From: Novosphingobium sp. SG751A
GTDB taxonomy: Bacteria; Pseudomonadota; Alphaproteobacteria; Sphingomonadales; Sphingomonadaceae
Direction: 5' to 3'
Length of the DNA stretch: 64,000 nucleotides
Assembly (NCBI RefSeq): GCF_013149295.1
Contig: NZ_JABGCB010000008.1
Span: 62,001-126,000, forward strand
Positions 52,317 through 61,768 of the stretch are shown in pieces. The translations under genes and the position numbers were made by a program. The first letter of the stretch is position 1. Each line of letters opens with the position of its first letter. A model generated the notes under the pieces. The model was given only the letters and a program-made list of their open reading frames with translations. It was not told the origin of the DNA and ran no database searches.

Positions 52317-54115
52317 CTGACCGCGCTCCATGGTTTGCTGAGCAGGGTCGCGCAATTGATCAGGCCGACGAGTGAGTAGGTTTGCGGATAATTGCCCCAT
52401 AGTTCCCCCGTATGTGGATTGGTGTCTTCGGAGAGCAGCCCCGCCGGGGTCCGGCGGGCCAGCATTTCCTCGAAAAGGCTGCGGGCGTCGCCGTGGCGGC
52501 CGGTGGCATGCAGCGCCTCGATCAGCCAGAAGGTGCAGATGTTGAAAGCGCTTTGCGGCAGTCCGAAATCGTCCTCGTCGGCATAGCGCAGCATATGCGA
52601 ACCCCGGCGCAGCCCATGTTCGACCGCGCACAGCGTGCTCAGAAAACGCGGATCATCGGGCGCCAGAAAGCGCAGGTCGAGCAACTGGATCAGGCTGGCG
52701 TCGAGCAGGTCGGCGTCGAATGTGGCCGACATGCGCTGTGTGTCGTCGCGCCATGCCGCATCGATGATGACGCGGCCCATGCGATCCGCGCGCTCCTGCC
52801 ATACTGTCTGGCGGTCATGCAGGCCCAGATGATGCGCCGCCTTGGCCAGACGGTCGCAGGCAGCCCAGCACATGGCCGCCGAATAGGTGTGGACGTGAAA
52901 CCGGCCGCGCAACTCCCAAAGGCCGGAATCGGCCTGATCGTAGGAAAGCCAGGCCCTTTCGCCCACCCGTTCGAGCGCGCGAAAATCCTCCTCGCCCGCC
53001 ATGCGATACAGCCTCTGGTCGAAGAATGCCTGAACGTTGGACAGGATGATCTGGCCATAGGCGTCGTGCTGCATCTGGGCATAGGCCTGATTGCCCACCC
53101 GCACCGGCCCCATGCCGCGATAGCCCGCCAGCCCGGCCTCGATCCTTTCCTCCAGCCGCGCCTCGCCGCCCACGCCATAGAGCGGCTGGATATGACCATG
53201 TTGGGCATTGTCGACGATGTTGCGCAGATATTCCAGATAGGATTCCAGCACATCAAGCGCGCCCAGTCGATTGAGCGCCTGCGTGGTGTAATAGGCGTCG
53301 CGGATCCAGCAGAAGCGATAGTCCCAATTGCGCCCCGACCCGGCATGTTCGGGGATCGAGGTGGTGAGCGCGGCCACAATCGCGCCCGTTTCTTCATGCT
53401 GGCACAGTTTGAGCGTGATCGCCGAGCGGATCACGGCCTCCTGCCATTCAAGCGGAATGGCCAGACCGCGCACCCAATGCCGCCATTCGCGGATGGTCAG
53501 ATCGAGCATTTCCTCGACCGTGGTGGCGATATTGCCGTCAAAGCCTTCGTCGGGGCCGAGGAAGAAATACAGGGGGCGTTCGACGCGGAACACCTGCCCA
53601 TCCTCGATCCATCCGATCGGCGCGGATGTGGAAAGGCGCAGGGTCATATGGCCGAGCATATAGCGGATATGGTTCGAGCCGCAGGTGCGCTCGACCTCGC
53701 GCCGGGCCCAGTCGCGCGTGGGGCGCAGCCGCACCCGGATGCGCGGACTGCCCGAAACGGGGCGCACAATGCGAATATAGGCCACCGGCCGATAGATGCG
53801 CCCATGCCTATGAAAGCGGGGGCAGAAATCGGTGACCACAATGGCGTTGCCCGCATCATCCTCGTGGCGGGTTTCCAGAATGGGCGTGTTGCGCAGATAG
53901 CGCTGTGTGGTCTTGGTGCAGCCTTCCAGCTCAATCGCCCAGAAGCCTTGCCCGTCGGGATGGACGTCATCGTCGAGCAGGGCACTGAAGGCGGGCGGGC
54001 CATCGACGCGCGGCAGGCAGCCCCACACGAAGGCTCCATCATTGTCGATCAGCGCCGAGATCTGGCAATTGCCGATCGGCCAGAGGTCGAGAGTCCCACT
54101 CATGCCGACGCTCAT
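52313..54115 (-). CDS. Glycoside hydrolase family 15 protein (glucoamylase/trehalase-like)
   Basis: A 600-residue GH15 enzyme: N-terminal beta domain (LDLWPIGNCQISALIDNDGA, FCPRFHRHGRIYRPVAYIRI) and an alpha/alpha barrel with GSGRNWDYRFCWIRDAYYTT (about 285), MQHDAYGQIILSNVQAF and the C-terminal SEDTNPHTGELWGNYPQTYS (about 570), which are GH15 blocks. Sitting between otsB and otsA with four-base overlaps on both sides, it is more likely a trehalase than a starch enzyme. No signal peptide. The start is the ATG at 54115 within an ATGA overlap. Confidence 0.9.
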   Translation of the reverse strand: MSVGMSGTLDLWPIGNCQISALIDNDGAFVWGCLPRVDGPPAFSALLDDDVHPDGQGFWAIELEGCTKTTQRYLRNTPILETRHEDDAGNAIVVTDFCPRFHRHGRIYRPVAYIRIVRPVSGSPRIRVRLRPTRDWARREVERTCGSNHIRYMLGHMTLRLSTSAPIGWIEDGQVFRVERPLYFFLGPDEGFDGNIATTVEEMLDLTIREWRHWVRGLAIPLEWQEAVIRSAITLKLCQHEETGAIVAALTTSIPEHAGSGRNWDYRFCWIRDAYYTTQALNRLGALDVLESYLEYLRNIVDNAQHGHIQPLYGVGGEARLEERIEAGLAGYRGMGPVRVGNQAYAQMQHDAYGQIILSNVQAFFDQRLYRMAGEEDFRALERVGERAWLSYDQADSGLWELRGRFHVHTYSAAMCWAACDRLAKAAHHLGLHDRQTVWQERADRMGRVIIDAAWRDDTQRMSATFDADLLDASLIQLLDLRFLAPDDPRFLSTLCAVEHGLRRGSHMLRYADEDDFGLPQSAFNICTFWLIEALHATGRHGDARSLFEEMLARRTPAGLLSEDTNPHTGELWGNYPQTYSLVGLINCATLLSKPWSAVR

Positions 54116-54867
54116 GACACCGGCCTTGCCATCCAGGCCAGCACGGCGGCAGGGCCGGGCAGGTTGAAGCACGCATTCGTAACCCGCGCCGGACCGACCA
54201 GCACCGAAATGCCATCCAGCGCGTTCACCGCGGCAAAGGCTGATTCATCGGTGAGATCGTCGCCCAGATAAAATGGCTTTCCCCCGATCATGGGCGCGCA
54301 GGCCATCATATTGCGCAGGGCCGTACCCTTGTCGCAGCCGCCAAAGCGCAGTTCGACCACCATCTTGCCATTTTCAACGACCAGCCCGCTTTCTATCGCC
54401 AGATGTTCGGCCAGTTGTTGCGCATAAGGGGCGCAGGCCGGATCGCCGCGATAATGGAGCGCCACGCCATAGGTCTTGATCTCGACCAGCGTGCCGGGAT
54501 GGCCAAAGGCGAAATCGTCTAATTTTCGCGCCGCATGTTCGAGTTCGGCGACGGGCCGGACGGGATGGACCAATTGATCCTGCCAGCGGAACTCGCATCC
54601 ATGGCTGCCCGAGATGGCGAGCGCATGCATCGCCCGGCCGAACAGATTGTCGATCTGGGCAATCGAGCGGCCGCTGACCAGCGCCAGACGGCCATGAAGC
54701 CGCGCGGACATGGTAAGGAGAAGGTCCGGCAGACCACGCGGGATCACTACCTCATCGGGCCTTTCGGCAATGTCCACCAGCGTGCCGTCGAAATCCAGAA
54801 ACAGGCTCGCCCCGCCGGGCAGAGATGGCGGCGGGGCGAGCAGATCGGAAAGCGGGGCTGTAGGCAT
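54112..54867 (-). CDS. otsB: Trehalose-6-phosphate phosphatase
   Basis: A 251-residue HAD-superfamily phosphatase. ASLFLDFDGTLVDIAERPDE (about 20-39) supplies the nucleophile DxDGT, ALVSGRSIAQIDNLF the second motif and KPFYLGDDLTDESAFAAVN (about 200) the acidic metal site. It removes phosphate from trehalose 6-phosphate. ATG at 54867 has CTGGAG 9 bp upstream; the frame to 54906 is an unneeded extension. First gene of the operon. Confidence 0.95.
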   Translation of the reverse strand: MPTAPLSDLLAPPPSLPGGASLFLDFDGTLVDIAERPDEVVIPRGLPDLLLTMSARLHGRLALVSGRSIAQIDNLFGRAMHALAISGSHGCEFRWQDQLVHPVRPVAELEHAARKLDDFAFGHPGTLVEIKTYGVALHYRGDPACAPYAQQLAEHLAIESGLVVENGKMVVELRFGGCDKGTALRNMMACAPMIGGKPFYLGDDLTDESAFAAVNALDGISVLVGPARVTNACFNLPGPAAVLAWMARPVS

Positions 54868-55001
54868 CGATGTCTCCAGAGCGGATTTCCCCTTGGTTCG
54901 GGGCATGAATGGCGCCCCAGGGGAATGGTTTCACAGCAATTTGCAGGACACCTGCCCCGGCGAAGGGAGTGCTAAAACCCGGCCCCGCCCGCGATCTGTC
55001 C

Positions 55002-55346
55002 TTAGTGGGCCGATTGGATCGCGGCGTCGACTTCGCCTCTGGTCATATTGATGGCCAGCCCCTTTGCCCCGGTAAAGAGCGAGGCGACAGGAATAGTGAT
55101 CTTGCCGCGAGGGGTTGTCACCACGACCTGTTGGTCGGTGGTGCTGGCGATCGTGCCGATCTGTTCGCCAACTTTGTCATAGACAATGTCGCCGGCCAGA
55201 GGCTTGATCGGTTGGGCTGCCGGAGCGTCTGCGGGCGCCGAATCCAGCGGAGGTTGCGCGGATTGCGGCACGTTTTGAGCCGGCGCGCCGTGAGGAATTG
55301 CGGCAGAAAAAGTTGCCGCGATCATGTATTTCAACATTTTCATCAT
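55002..55346 (-). CDS. Exported PRC-barrel-like hypothetical protein
   Basis: A 114-residue protein with signal peptide (MMKMLKYMIAATFSAAIPHG), a proline/alanine-rich linker (about 25-50) and a small beta domain (LAGDIVYDKVGEQIGTIAST, VVVTTPRGKITIPVASL) that resembles a PRC barrel. CGGAGA lies upstream of the ATG. Function unknown. It is monocistronic, with an AT-rich 229-bp region before it. The longer frame to 55427 lacks a ribosome site. Confidence 0.75.
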   Translation of the reverse strand: MMKMLKYMIAATFSAAIPHGAPAQNVPQSAQPPLDSAPADAPAAQPIKPLAGDIVYDKVGEQIGTIASTTDQQVVVTTPRGKITIPVASLFTGAKGLAINMTRGEVDAAIQSAH

Positions 55347-55575
55347 GGTTTCTCCGGATATTGTCCCCCCGGATGGGAAGAACCTATTTTTGATTTCCTC
55401 GCTGTCGATGCAAATGCGCTCAGGCATTGCTGATGCGCGATGAGGCGATATCGAAAAGTCGAGGGGTGATGTCTAAAATTAATTAGACTATTCATGGATA
55501 TAAATTCCGATTGCGGGTAAAAGTTCCTTCGTAAGTCAGAGGTTTTCGTTATAAACCTGTTTATCGCTAAGACAC

Positions 55576-55881
55576 TCAGGCCTTGCCTGCTGCGCGCTCA
55601 CGGGCCCGGCGGGTATCCCAACCCTTGCGCGCGGCGGCGCTGCGCTGCTCGAAAGAACCCGATTTGTGGGCTCGCCCGCCGCGTGAGGATGATACATGCG
55701 TGTCGGGCTTACCCCGGCCAGAGCCCGACAGATTGCCTCCGCCGGTCTCCTTGTTCACGGTGGCCCATCCGCGCGCCTCGGCCTCGTCATGGGGCAATCC
55801 GCGACGTTCATAGCTTTCAGCTATATGGCGGGCCTGGCGCTTCTGCTTGGCCGTATAGGCACTTTTGTCTCCTTGCGGCAT
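55576..55881 (-). CDS. Small basic hydrophilic protein, often annotated as plasmid stabilization protein
   Basis: A 101-residue lysine/arginine-rich protein with no membrane segment: MPQGDKSAYTAKQKRQARHI, then EAEARGWATVNKETGGG and a low-complexity C-terminus (SGSGRGKPDTHVSSSRGGRA). Homologues are common chromosomal stress-associated proteins in alphaproteobacteria, and the database name has little experimental basis. It lies 12 bp after the catalase stop, so the two are co-transcribed. Confidence 0.8.
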   Translation of the reverse strand: MPQGDKSAYTAKQKRQARHIAESYERRGLPHDEAEARGWATVNKETGGGNLSGSGRGKPDTHVSSSRGGRAHKSGSFEQRSAAARKGWDTRRARERAAGKA

Positions 55882-55893
55882 ATCGTGTCTCCT

Positions 55894-58002
55894 TTAGGCC
55901 AGCAGACGGACCTTGCCTTCGCGGTCCCAATGGCGCGCGGGGGCAAGCTCTGGGAATTCTTCGAGACTGGCGATGCCGTCATCTCTGGCGATCCCCCATT
56001 CTTCCAGCAGCCGGAGAGTGGCCGGACAGGCGCCGATGGTTTTGCAATGAGCATAGGCATCGGCAAACCAGGCATGAACGGTGTGGTCCGATCGCAAATG
56101 GTCGAGGGCATCGGGGTGGATGATCGAGGCCACCGCATCAAACAGCGCCGACGGATTGCCCATCAACTGCCCCTCGGCCTTGAGCATGCCGTCATCGACC
56201 GGAATGCCGCCCACCTTTTGTGCGACCAGCACCGCTTTGCCGCCCTTGCTCTCGATGGCCGTTTTCACCGCTTCGATGGCCGTCAGGCTCGACCCTTCGG
56301 CAAACAGGATGCCGATCTTGCGCCCCTCCATAGGCGGCTGGCGGTGGCTCAGGATTGAAAGTGCAGGCGAGGGGGGCATCTCGACAATCGGGGCCGCCAT
56401 ATCGGCGGGCGGCGGTAATTCCATCGCGAGCCCGACAGCCACACGCCGCGCCAGATCCTCGTCCACCGCGCCCAGCAGGGTCAGCATCCGGTGGCGCACA
56501 TGCTCCAGCCCCACCTTGGACAGTTCAAACACGAAGGCGCTGGCCAGATGAGCCTGTTCGACCGGCGTCTGCGAGCGATAGAACAGGCGGGCCTGCGAAT
56601 AATGGTCGGCAAACAAGGCAGGGCGCACCCGCAGATGCTGATCGCTGTTGTTGGGCAACATGCCGCGCGCAAAGCTCGTAAAGCCGGTGGCCGGACATTC
56701 GCGCGGGCCGGTGGGTTCCCCCGCTTCGTTCAGGCTGTTGGGCTCGTAATTGGCGCGGCCCTTTGGGATCTCCATCTGCATCATGCCGTCGCGCTGAAAA
56801 TTGCGCATCGGGCATTTGGGCGCGTTGATCGGCAGTTGGTGGAAATTGGCCGTGCCTAAACGCGATTTCTGGGTGTCGAGATAGGAGAACAGCCGCCCCT
56901 GCAACAGCGGATCGGGGGTAAAATCGATGCCGGGCACGATATTGGCCGGGCAAAAGGCCGATTGTTCGGTTTCGGCAAAGAAATTGTCCGGATTGCGGTT
57001 GAGCGTCATCCGCCCGATGATCCGCACCGGAACCAGCTCCTCCGGGATCAGCTTGGTGGCGTCCAGCACGTCGAAGGACTGTTCATGGGCCCAGCTTTCC
57101 TCAAAGACCTGCACGCCCAGATCCCATGCCGGAAAGGCGCCCGTGTCGATGGCTTCATACAGATCGCGGCGATGGTAATCCGGGTCCGCTCCGGCGATTT
57201 TGACCGCTTCGTCCCACGTGGTCGATTGCAGACCCAGCACCGGTTTCCAATGAAATTTGACCAGCTTGGACGCACCCTCGGCATTGACGAGCCGGAAGGT
57301 GTGGATGCCGAAACCTTCCATAAAGCGGGGCGAGCGGGGGATGGTCCGGTCGCTCATCTGCCAAAGCACCATATGTATGCTTTCGGGCATCAGGCTGACG
57401 AAATCCCAGAAGGTGTCATGGGCGCTGGCGGCCTGAGGATAGCCCTTGTCGGCCTCCATCTTGACCGCATGGACCAGATCGGGAAACTTGATCGCATCCT
57501 GAATGAAGAAGACCGGGATATTGTTGCCCACCAGATCCCAGTTGCCTTCCTCGGTGTAGAATTTGACCGCAAAACCGCGCACATCGCGCGGCGTGTCGAC
57601 GCTGCCCGCGCCGCCCGCAACGGTAGAAAAGCGCACAAATACTGGCGTTTGCTTACCGGCGGCGGCAAACAGGCCTGCGCTGGTCAGTTCGGGGATGGCA
57701 TGGGTGCATTCGAACACGCCATGGGCGGCCGATCCGCGCGCATGGACGATCCTCTCGGGGATGCGCTCATGGTCGAAATGAAAGATCTTTTCGCGCAGGA
57801 CGAAATCTTCCAGCAGCGTGGGCCCTCGGGCGCCTGCCTTCAGGCTGTTCTGGTTGTCGCCGATGCGCAAACCCTGATTGGTGGTTAAATGGCTGCGGGC
57901 CGCATCCTGCTGGTTTCCATGCGGGCCATTGACCGGCACCTGCTGATGCGTTTCTCCGGCATCGCCGGTGGCGGTTTCGTAGGACGGGTGTGTGTCAGCC
58001 AT
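55894..58002 (-). CDS. katE: Large-subunit (HPII-type) catalase with C-terminal amidotransferase-like domain
   Basis: A 702-residue clade 2 catalase that breaks down hydrogen peroxide. The distal histidine lies in [17 protein letters not shown] (about 83-99), the asparagine region in [15 protein letters not shown], and the haem-ligand tyrosine in [17 protein letters not shown] (about 367-383). Residues from about 560 to the end ([20 protein letters not shown]) form the flavodoxin/amidotransferase-like extension typical of HPII. The length is right for the class. A GGAAC element lies about 80 bp upstream. First gene of a two-gene unit. Confidence 0.96.
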   Translation of the reverse strand: MADTHPSYETATGDAGETHQQVPVNGPHGNQQDAARSHLTTNQGLRIGDNQNSLKAGARGPTLLEDFVLREKIFHFDHERIPERIVHARGSAAHGVFECTHAIPELTSAGLFAAAGKQTPVFVRFSTVAGGAGSVDTPRDVRGFAVKFYTEEGNWDLVGNNIPVFFIQDAIKFPDLVHAVKMEADKGYPQAASAHDTFWDFVSLMPESIHMVLWQMSDRTIPRSPRFMEGFGIHTFRLVNAEGASKLVKFHWKPVLGLQSTTWDEAVKIAGADPDYHRRDLYEAIDTGAFPAWDLGVQVFEESWAHEQSFDVLDATKLIPEELVPVRIIGRMTLNRNPDNFFAETEQSAFCPANIVPGIDFTPDPLLQGRLFSYLDTQKSRLGTANFHQLPINAPKCPMRNFQRDGMMQMEIPKGRANYEPNSLNEAGEPTGPRECPATGFTSFARGMLPNNSDQHLRVRPALFADHYSQARLFYRSQTPVEQAHLASAFVFELSKVGLEHVRHRMLTLLGAVDEDLARRVAVGLAMELPPPADMAAPIVEMPPSPALSILSHRQPPMEGRKIGILFAEGSSLTAIEAVKTAIESKGGKAVLVAQKVGGIPVDDGMLKAEGQLMGNPSALFDAVASIIHPDALDHLRSDHTVHAWFADAYAHCKTIGACPATLRLLEEWGIARDDGIASLEEFPELAPARHWDREGKVRLLA

Positions 58003-58475
58003 GCTGCCTCCTGACCTTTGCGATCTGTCGGAAGGTGCGGCGCCCCCTCCAACTTTTTAAAAAGGTGTAAGCGCCCACTGTTCCATGCTTTGTCCCGACC
58101 TGTGCTTTTTGCGCGATGAAGCGCAAGCTCTGTCGCCATCAAGAAAAAATAGAGGAATTGACGCATGAGGGACGCTGTTGTCGGCTCTGTAATCAGCCGC
58201 GGCTTTTAAATCAGCAATCAGACTGTCGCAGTCGGTCCGACGTTTGGGCCATGAAGAGGTAAGGCGAGGAGGATGGTTGAAATTCAGGAAATTTTTATAT
58301 TCATTTTTGATTTATTACGACAGTCCGAGGCGCATGACGGACAGGGCGAAGAACACAGGCTGGTGTGACCTGGAAGGGTGATTTATTGTCTGTAGCTTCG
58401 GATCGCGATGGAATCCGAAAGGCGGCCTGTTTCTCTCGCTTGGATATGGTCTGCCCTCAAACAAAGTCAGGCATT
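58003..58475. other. 473-bp divergent gap between catalase and the receiver-domain gene
   Basis: No credible gene. On the minus strand GGAAC (58084-58080) lies at a position where an EcfG-type -35 box for katE would fit, but the -10 position reads TTTT rather than CGTT. AT-rich stretches around 58285-58325 may hold the promoter of the plus-strand receiver gene. Confidence 0.3.
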
Positions 58476-58916
58476 ATGGGCGATCCTCAGCCGGTAACGA
58501 TCATTATGATCGAAGATGATCCGGGCCATGCGCGCCTGATCGAAAAAAGTATTCGGCGCGCGGGCATCGCCAATGGCATCACCCATTTCGACAATGGCAC
58601 CGCTGCTCTGGAATTTCTGGGCGATGGCACGGTTCTGCGTGATCAGGGCGGCCCTGTGCTGATCCTGCTGGATCTCAACCTCACGGATATGAAGGGCGTT
58701 GATATTCTGGCGCGGATCAAGGAAAGGCCGCCGCTCAGCCTGATGCCGGTGATCGTTTTGACAACCACCGATGACAAGCAGGAAGTGGCGCGCTGTTATG
58801 AGCTGGGCTGCAATGTCTATATCACCAAACCTCTCAATTATGACAGCTTTTCCGATGCCATTCGCCAGCTTGGATTGTTCCTGTCGGTGATGCAGCTGCC
58901 TGTCCTTCCCGTCTGA
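58476..58916 (+). CDS. Single-domain response regulator (Rcp1-like receiver)
   Basis: A 146-residue receiver protein without an output domain. Acidic residues in IIMIEDDPGHARLIEKSI (about 9-26), the phosphoacceptor aspartate in LILLDLNLTDMKGVDIL (about 66), the threonine in VIVLTTTDDKQEVAR and the lysine in VYITKPLNYDSF define a working CheY-like domain. The sequence resembles the Rcp1 class used with phytochrome-type kinases. No histidine kinase is adjacent, so it is an orphan. ATG at 58476 is chosen by domain fit; the ribosome site is weak. Confidence 0.9.
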   Translation: MGDPQPVTIIMIEDDPGHARLIEKSIRRAGIANGITHFDNGTAALEFLGDGTVLRDQGGPVLILLDLNLTDMKGVDILARIKERPPLSLMPVIVLTTTDDKQEVARCYELGCNVYITKPLNYDSFSDAIRQLGLFLSVMQLPVLPV

Positions 58917-58942
58917 AAATCGCGCGCCTGTGCATCCCGTAC

Positions 58943-58976
58943 CCTCCGGCGGCGCGATTGGACGCGCCGCCGGAGG
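58943..58976. terminator. 14-bp perfect hairpin between receiver and sigma genes
   Basis: Arms CCTCCGGCGGCGCG and CGCGCCGCCGGAGG, loop ATTGGA, about 27 bp after the receiver stop codon. It sits between convergent genes. No T-run follows on the plus strand. Confidence 0.5.
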
Positions 58977-59073
58977 AACTGCGCTCTGACCGCTCCGGGG
59001 GGAGGCCAAACGGCCAGTCGCAGTTTTCTGTTTCGCCATGCCCGGCTCGGACATTCCGTGCGGCCCCGTCATC

Positions 59074-59733
59074 TTATGCTGCCCATCCCAGATTGCGCGA
59101 AAGGCGGGCCAGATTGGGGCGCACAATGGTTTTGAATTTGGCGAAAAAGGCATCGACCACTTCGCCGTCAAAGGCGAAATTGCGTCGAGATCCGGGCAGC
59201 AGCCCCTTTTCCAGCGCGGCGGACAAGGCCGTGCGGGCTCGTGAGATCCGGCTTTTCACTGTGCCGATCGTTATGCCGCAGACTTGCGCGATTTCCTCAT
59301 AGCTGACCGAACCGACCGCCATCAGGATGAGAACCTCACGCTGGGCATGGGGCAGCGTTTCCAGCGCGCGCAGCACATCGGCCGCCTCCAGACGCGATTC
59401 CTGATCGCCTTCGCGGTTGAGGATCTGTTCGGCCTTGGCCTCATCATAATCGCCGAACAGGCGCTGCCTGCGCAACTGCCCGAAATAATGGTGGCGCAGG
59501 ATCGTGAATGTCCATGCGCGAAAGCTGGTGCCCGCAGCGTAGTGATGGCGCGCGGCCCATGCCCGCATCATGGTTTCTTGCGTCAGATCCTCGACATGGT
59601 CACGATTGCCGCAAAGGCTGCGGGCAAAGGCACGTAACGAGGGCATGGCCGCAACCAGTTCCCGGCGAAATTGCGCGTCGGGAAGGGCGGTTCTGTCCTC
59701 ACCGCTATTATCGATTTGGGTCTGCTTGGTCAT
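59074..59733 (-). CDS. EcfG-type general stress sigma factor
   Basis: A 219-residue ECF sigma. Region 2 reads LRAFARSLCGNRDHVEDLTQ and ETMMRAWAARHHYAAGTSFR, with the family-typical AWTFTILRHHYFGQLRR; region 4 reads LPHAQREVLILMAVGSVSYE and ITIGTVKSRISRARTAL. These match the EcfG (ECF15) group that runs the alphaproteobacterial general stress response under NepR and PhyR control. Neither partner is encoded here, so this may be an additional EcfG paralogue. Surrounding genes (trehalose, catalase, SDR) fit a stress regulon. Confidence 0.88.
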   Translation of the reverse strand: MTKQTQIDNSGEDRTALPDAQFRRELVAAMPSLRAFARSLCGNRDHVEDLTQETMMRAWAARHHYAAGTSFRAWTFTILRHHYFGQLRRQRLFGDYDEAKAEQILNREGDQESRLEAADVLRALETLPHAQREVLILMAVGSVSYEEIAQVCGITIGTVKSRISRARTALSAALEKGLLPGSRRNFAFDGEVVDAFFAKFKTIVRPNLARLSRNLGWAA

Positions 59734-60012
59734 GGGAGCCCCCCGACAAAGACGTCAAAGACATCCGGGATATCGTAATAGGCTAAGTGGCCAAACGGAG
59801 CCGGGTTCCGGCCGGAACAGGGCAATTGGCGTCGGATGGGGTTGAAACCGGGATGACCCGAATAAGGGCGCCCGTGCTTTCCATTCATATGCGGGGCAAA
59901 GGCGCCATGGTCGCATTTTTCCCACGGATCGCCTTGCCTTGCATAGGGAGGGAGGAACTGTCCGGCTGGAGCATTCTTCCTTCGATATGCTTTGCCTCGT
60001 CAGGAGGATGTC
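59734..60012. other. Upstream region of the sigma factor gene, no gene recognised
   Basis: Contains a GC-rich palindromic element, GTTCCGGCCGGAAC (59805-59818), which may be an operator or promoter part. No open frame with a credible ribosome site was found. Confidence 0.35.
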
Positions 60013-60105
60013 ATGACGCACACAGATCCCGATCTTTCCCCTCAGCCTGTCAAACCGCGCAAGCGGCCGAAAAATCGCGAGGTTGAAAATGAGATGATCG
60101 GCTGA
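60013..60105 (+). CDS. Candidate 30-residue small protein
   Basis: ATG at 60013 with AGGAGG about 6 bp upstream opens a 30-residue frame, MTHTDPDLSPQPVKPRKRPK followed by NREVENEMIG, ending in TGA. The peptide is hydrophilic and charged with a basic centre. The ribosome site is among the strongest in this part of the window. No homologue is recognised and the function is unknown. Confidence 0.45.
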   Translation: MTHTDPDLSPQPVKPRKRPKNREVENEMIG

Positions 60106-60352
60106 GCCGGTTACTGATGAACAGAAGAATGACGAAGAATTCACGGATTGCGCCAGCCTTGAGGGAACCGATGGAGAGCGTGCCGGATGATCCGTCCTCT
60201 ATGGTGTGCATCTCTGGCCATTGCCGAGCGCTTCCTGTATCTGTTTGTTTAACGCGCAATTCGGAAAAGCGGGAGCCCTCGATGAATGGCGAAACCTTGC
60301 CTGATGCCCCCTGCATGGCTTGCGGTCGGCGTGATCTGAGCCGGTGGTCGGC

Positions 60353-61747
60353 ATGACAAGGATTGAGAGTGACAGCATGGGCAGCGTCGCGGTTCCCGCC
60401 GATGCCTATTGGGGCGCCCAGACCCAGCGCAGCCTGACTAATTTCGCCTTTCCCGCGCAAGAGCGCATGCCGATTTCCATCATTCATGCGCTGGCGATCA
60501 TCAAGCTGGCGGCATGCCGCGTGAACCGAGGCCACGGACTGGACCCAAAGCTGGCCGAGGCGATGGAGACCGCCGCGCAGGAGGTGATCGACGGGCGCCA
60601 TGACGATCAGTTCCCGCTGGCGATCTGGCAGACCGGATCGGGCACGCAGACCAACATGAACGTCAACGAGGTGATCGCCGGACGGGCCAATGAGATCCTG
60701 ACCGGCGCGCGCGGCGGCAAGGCGCCGGTCCATCCCAATGATCACGTCAATCGCGCCCAATCCTCCAACGACAGCTTTCCCACCGCTCTTCACATCGCCG
60801 CGCAGCAGGCCATCGCCGGGCAACTCAGCCCCGCGCTGGAGCGTTTGTATGAAGACCTTTTGGGCAAACAGGCGGCATGGGCCGATGTGGTCAAAATCGG
60901 CCGAACCCATCTTCAGGACGCGGTGCCCCTGACGCTGGGGCAGGAGTTTTCCGGCTATGCCAGCCAGATCGCGCGGGCGCGTCAGACCATGACCCATGCG
61001 ATGGACGGGGTATGGGAACTGGCGCAGGGCGGAACGGCGGTGGGCACGGGGCTCAATGCTCCGGCGGGATTTGGTCCGGCTGTGATTGAGGAAATCTGCC
61101 ATCTGACCGACCTGCCTTTTCGCCGCGCGCGCAACAGTTTCGAGGCGTTGGCAAGCCGCGATGCGCTGGTCGGCCTGCAGGGCGCGCTGGTGCAATTGGC
61201 GGTGGCGCTGACCAAGATCGCCAATGATATCCGCCTGATGGCATCGGGGCCGCGCGCGGGGCTGGGCGAATTGCTGTTGCCCGAAAATGAACCGGGAAGC
61301 TCGATCATGCCGGGTAAGGTCAATCCCACCCAATGCGAGATGATGGCGATGGTCTGCGCTCAGGTCATCGGCAATGGCACAGCCACCACGCTGGGCGGGA
61401 TGCAGGGGCATCTGGAACTCAACACGTTCATGCCGCAGATCGGGGCGAATGTGCTGCGCTCGATCACCTTGCTGGGCTGTGCGATCGACAATTTCGTCGA
61501 TCACGCGCTGATCGGCATGAAGCCCGACCGCGCGCGTCTGGAAAGCCTTGTCGAACTCTCGCTGATGCTGGTGACGGCGCTGGTGCCGCATCTGGGCTAT
61601 GAAAAGGCCGCCGGAATTGCCAGAGACGCGCATAAGCGCGGCGTGGGCCTGCGTCAGGCGGCGATGGAGAGCGGGCTGGTTGATGCCGAGACCTTTGACC
61701 GGCTGGTGCGCCCGCATGATATGGTCGGCCAAAGGCCGCCGGGGTAG
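60353..61747 (+). CDS. fumC: Fumarate hydratase class II
   Basis: A 464-residue FumC, normal length. SMGSVAVPADAYWGAQTQRS at the N-terminus, IWQTGSGTQTNMNVNEVIA (about 98) and PNDHVNRAQSSNDSFPTALH (about 129) in the substrate pocket, and the signature GSSIMPGKVNPTQCE (about 315) define it. It adds water to fumarate in the TCA cycle and, being iron-free, works under oxidative stress. ATG at 60353 is preferred; a GTG at 60344 is possible. It lies in a stress-gene neighbourhood. Confidence 0.96.
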   Translation: MTRIESDSMGSVAVPADAYWGAQTQRSLTNFAFPAQERMPISIIHALAIIKLAACRVNRGHGLDPKLAEAMETAAQEVIDGRHDDQFPLAIWQTGSGTQTNMNVNEVIAGRANEILTGARGGKAPVHPNDHVNRAQSSNDSFPTALHIAAQQAIAGQLSPALERLYEDLLGKQAAWADVVKIGRTHLQDAVPLTLGQEFSGYASQIARARQTMTHAMDGVWELAQGGTAVGTGLNAPAGFGPAVIEEICHLTDLPFRRARNSFEALASRDALVGLQGALVQLAVALTKIANDIRLMASGPRAGLGELLLPENEPGSSIMPGKVNPTQCEMMAMVCAQVIGNGTATTLGGMQGHLELNTFMPQIGANVLRSITLLGCAIDNFVDHALIGMKPDRARLESLVELSLMLVTALVPHLGYEKAAGIARDAHKRGVGLRQAAMESGLVDAETFDRLVRPHDMVGQRPPG

Positions 61748-61768
61748 GACCGGTGACGGGCTTCAGCC

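Noticed and set aside
55428..55575. Small RNA or riboswitch in the AT-rich gap
   Set aside because: No stable hairpin-terminator pair or known aptamer pattern could be read by eye; AT-richness alone is consistent with a promoter.
57885..58166. 93-residue minus-strand frame upstream of katE
   Set aside because: Overlaps the catalase N-terminus in another frame, is basic and low in complexity, and lacks a credible start.
59805..59818. EcfG-type promoter (GGAAC with CGTT) before the EcfG-type sigma gene
   Set aside because: GGAAC and CGTT are both present on the minus strand but only 7 bases apart; 16-17 are needed.
60117..60356. 79-residue frame ending inside the fumC start
   Set aside because: Has a CMAC segment but no clear ribosome site at its first ATGs; an internal ATG at 60282 with GGGAGC would leave only 24 residues. 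Too weak to call a gene.
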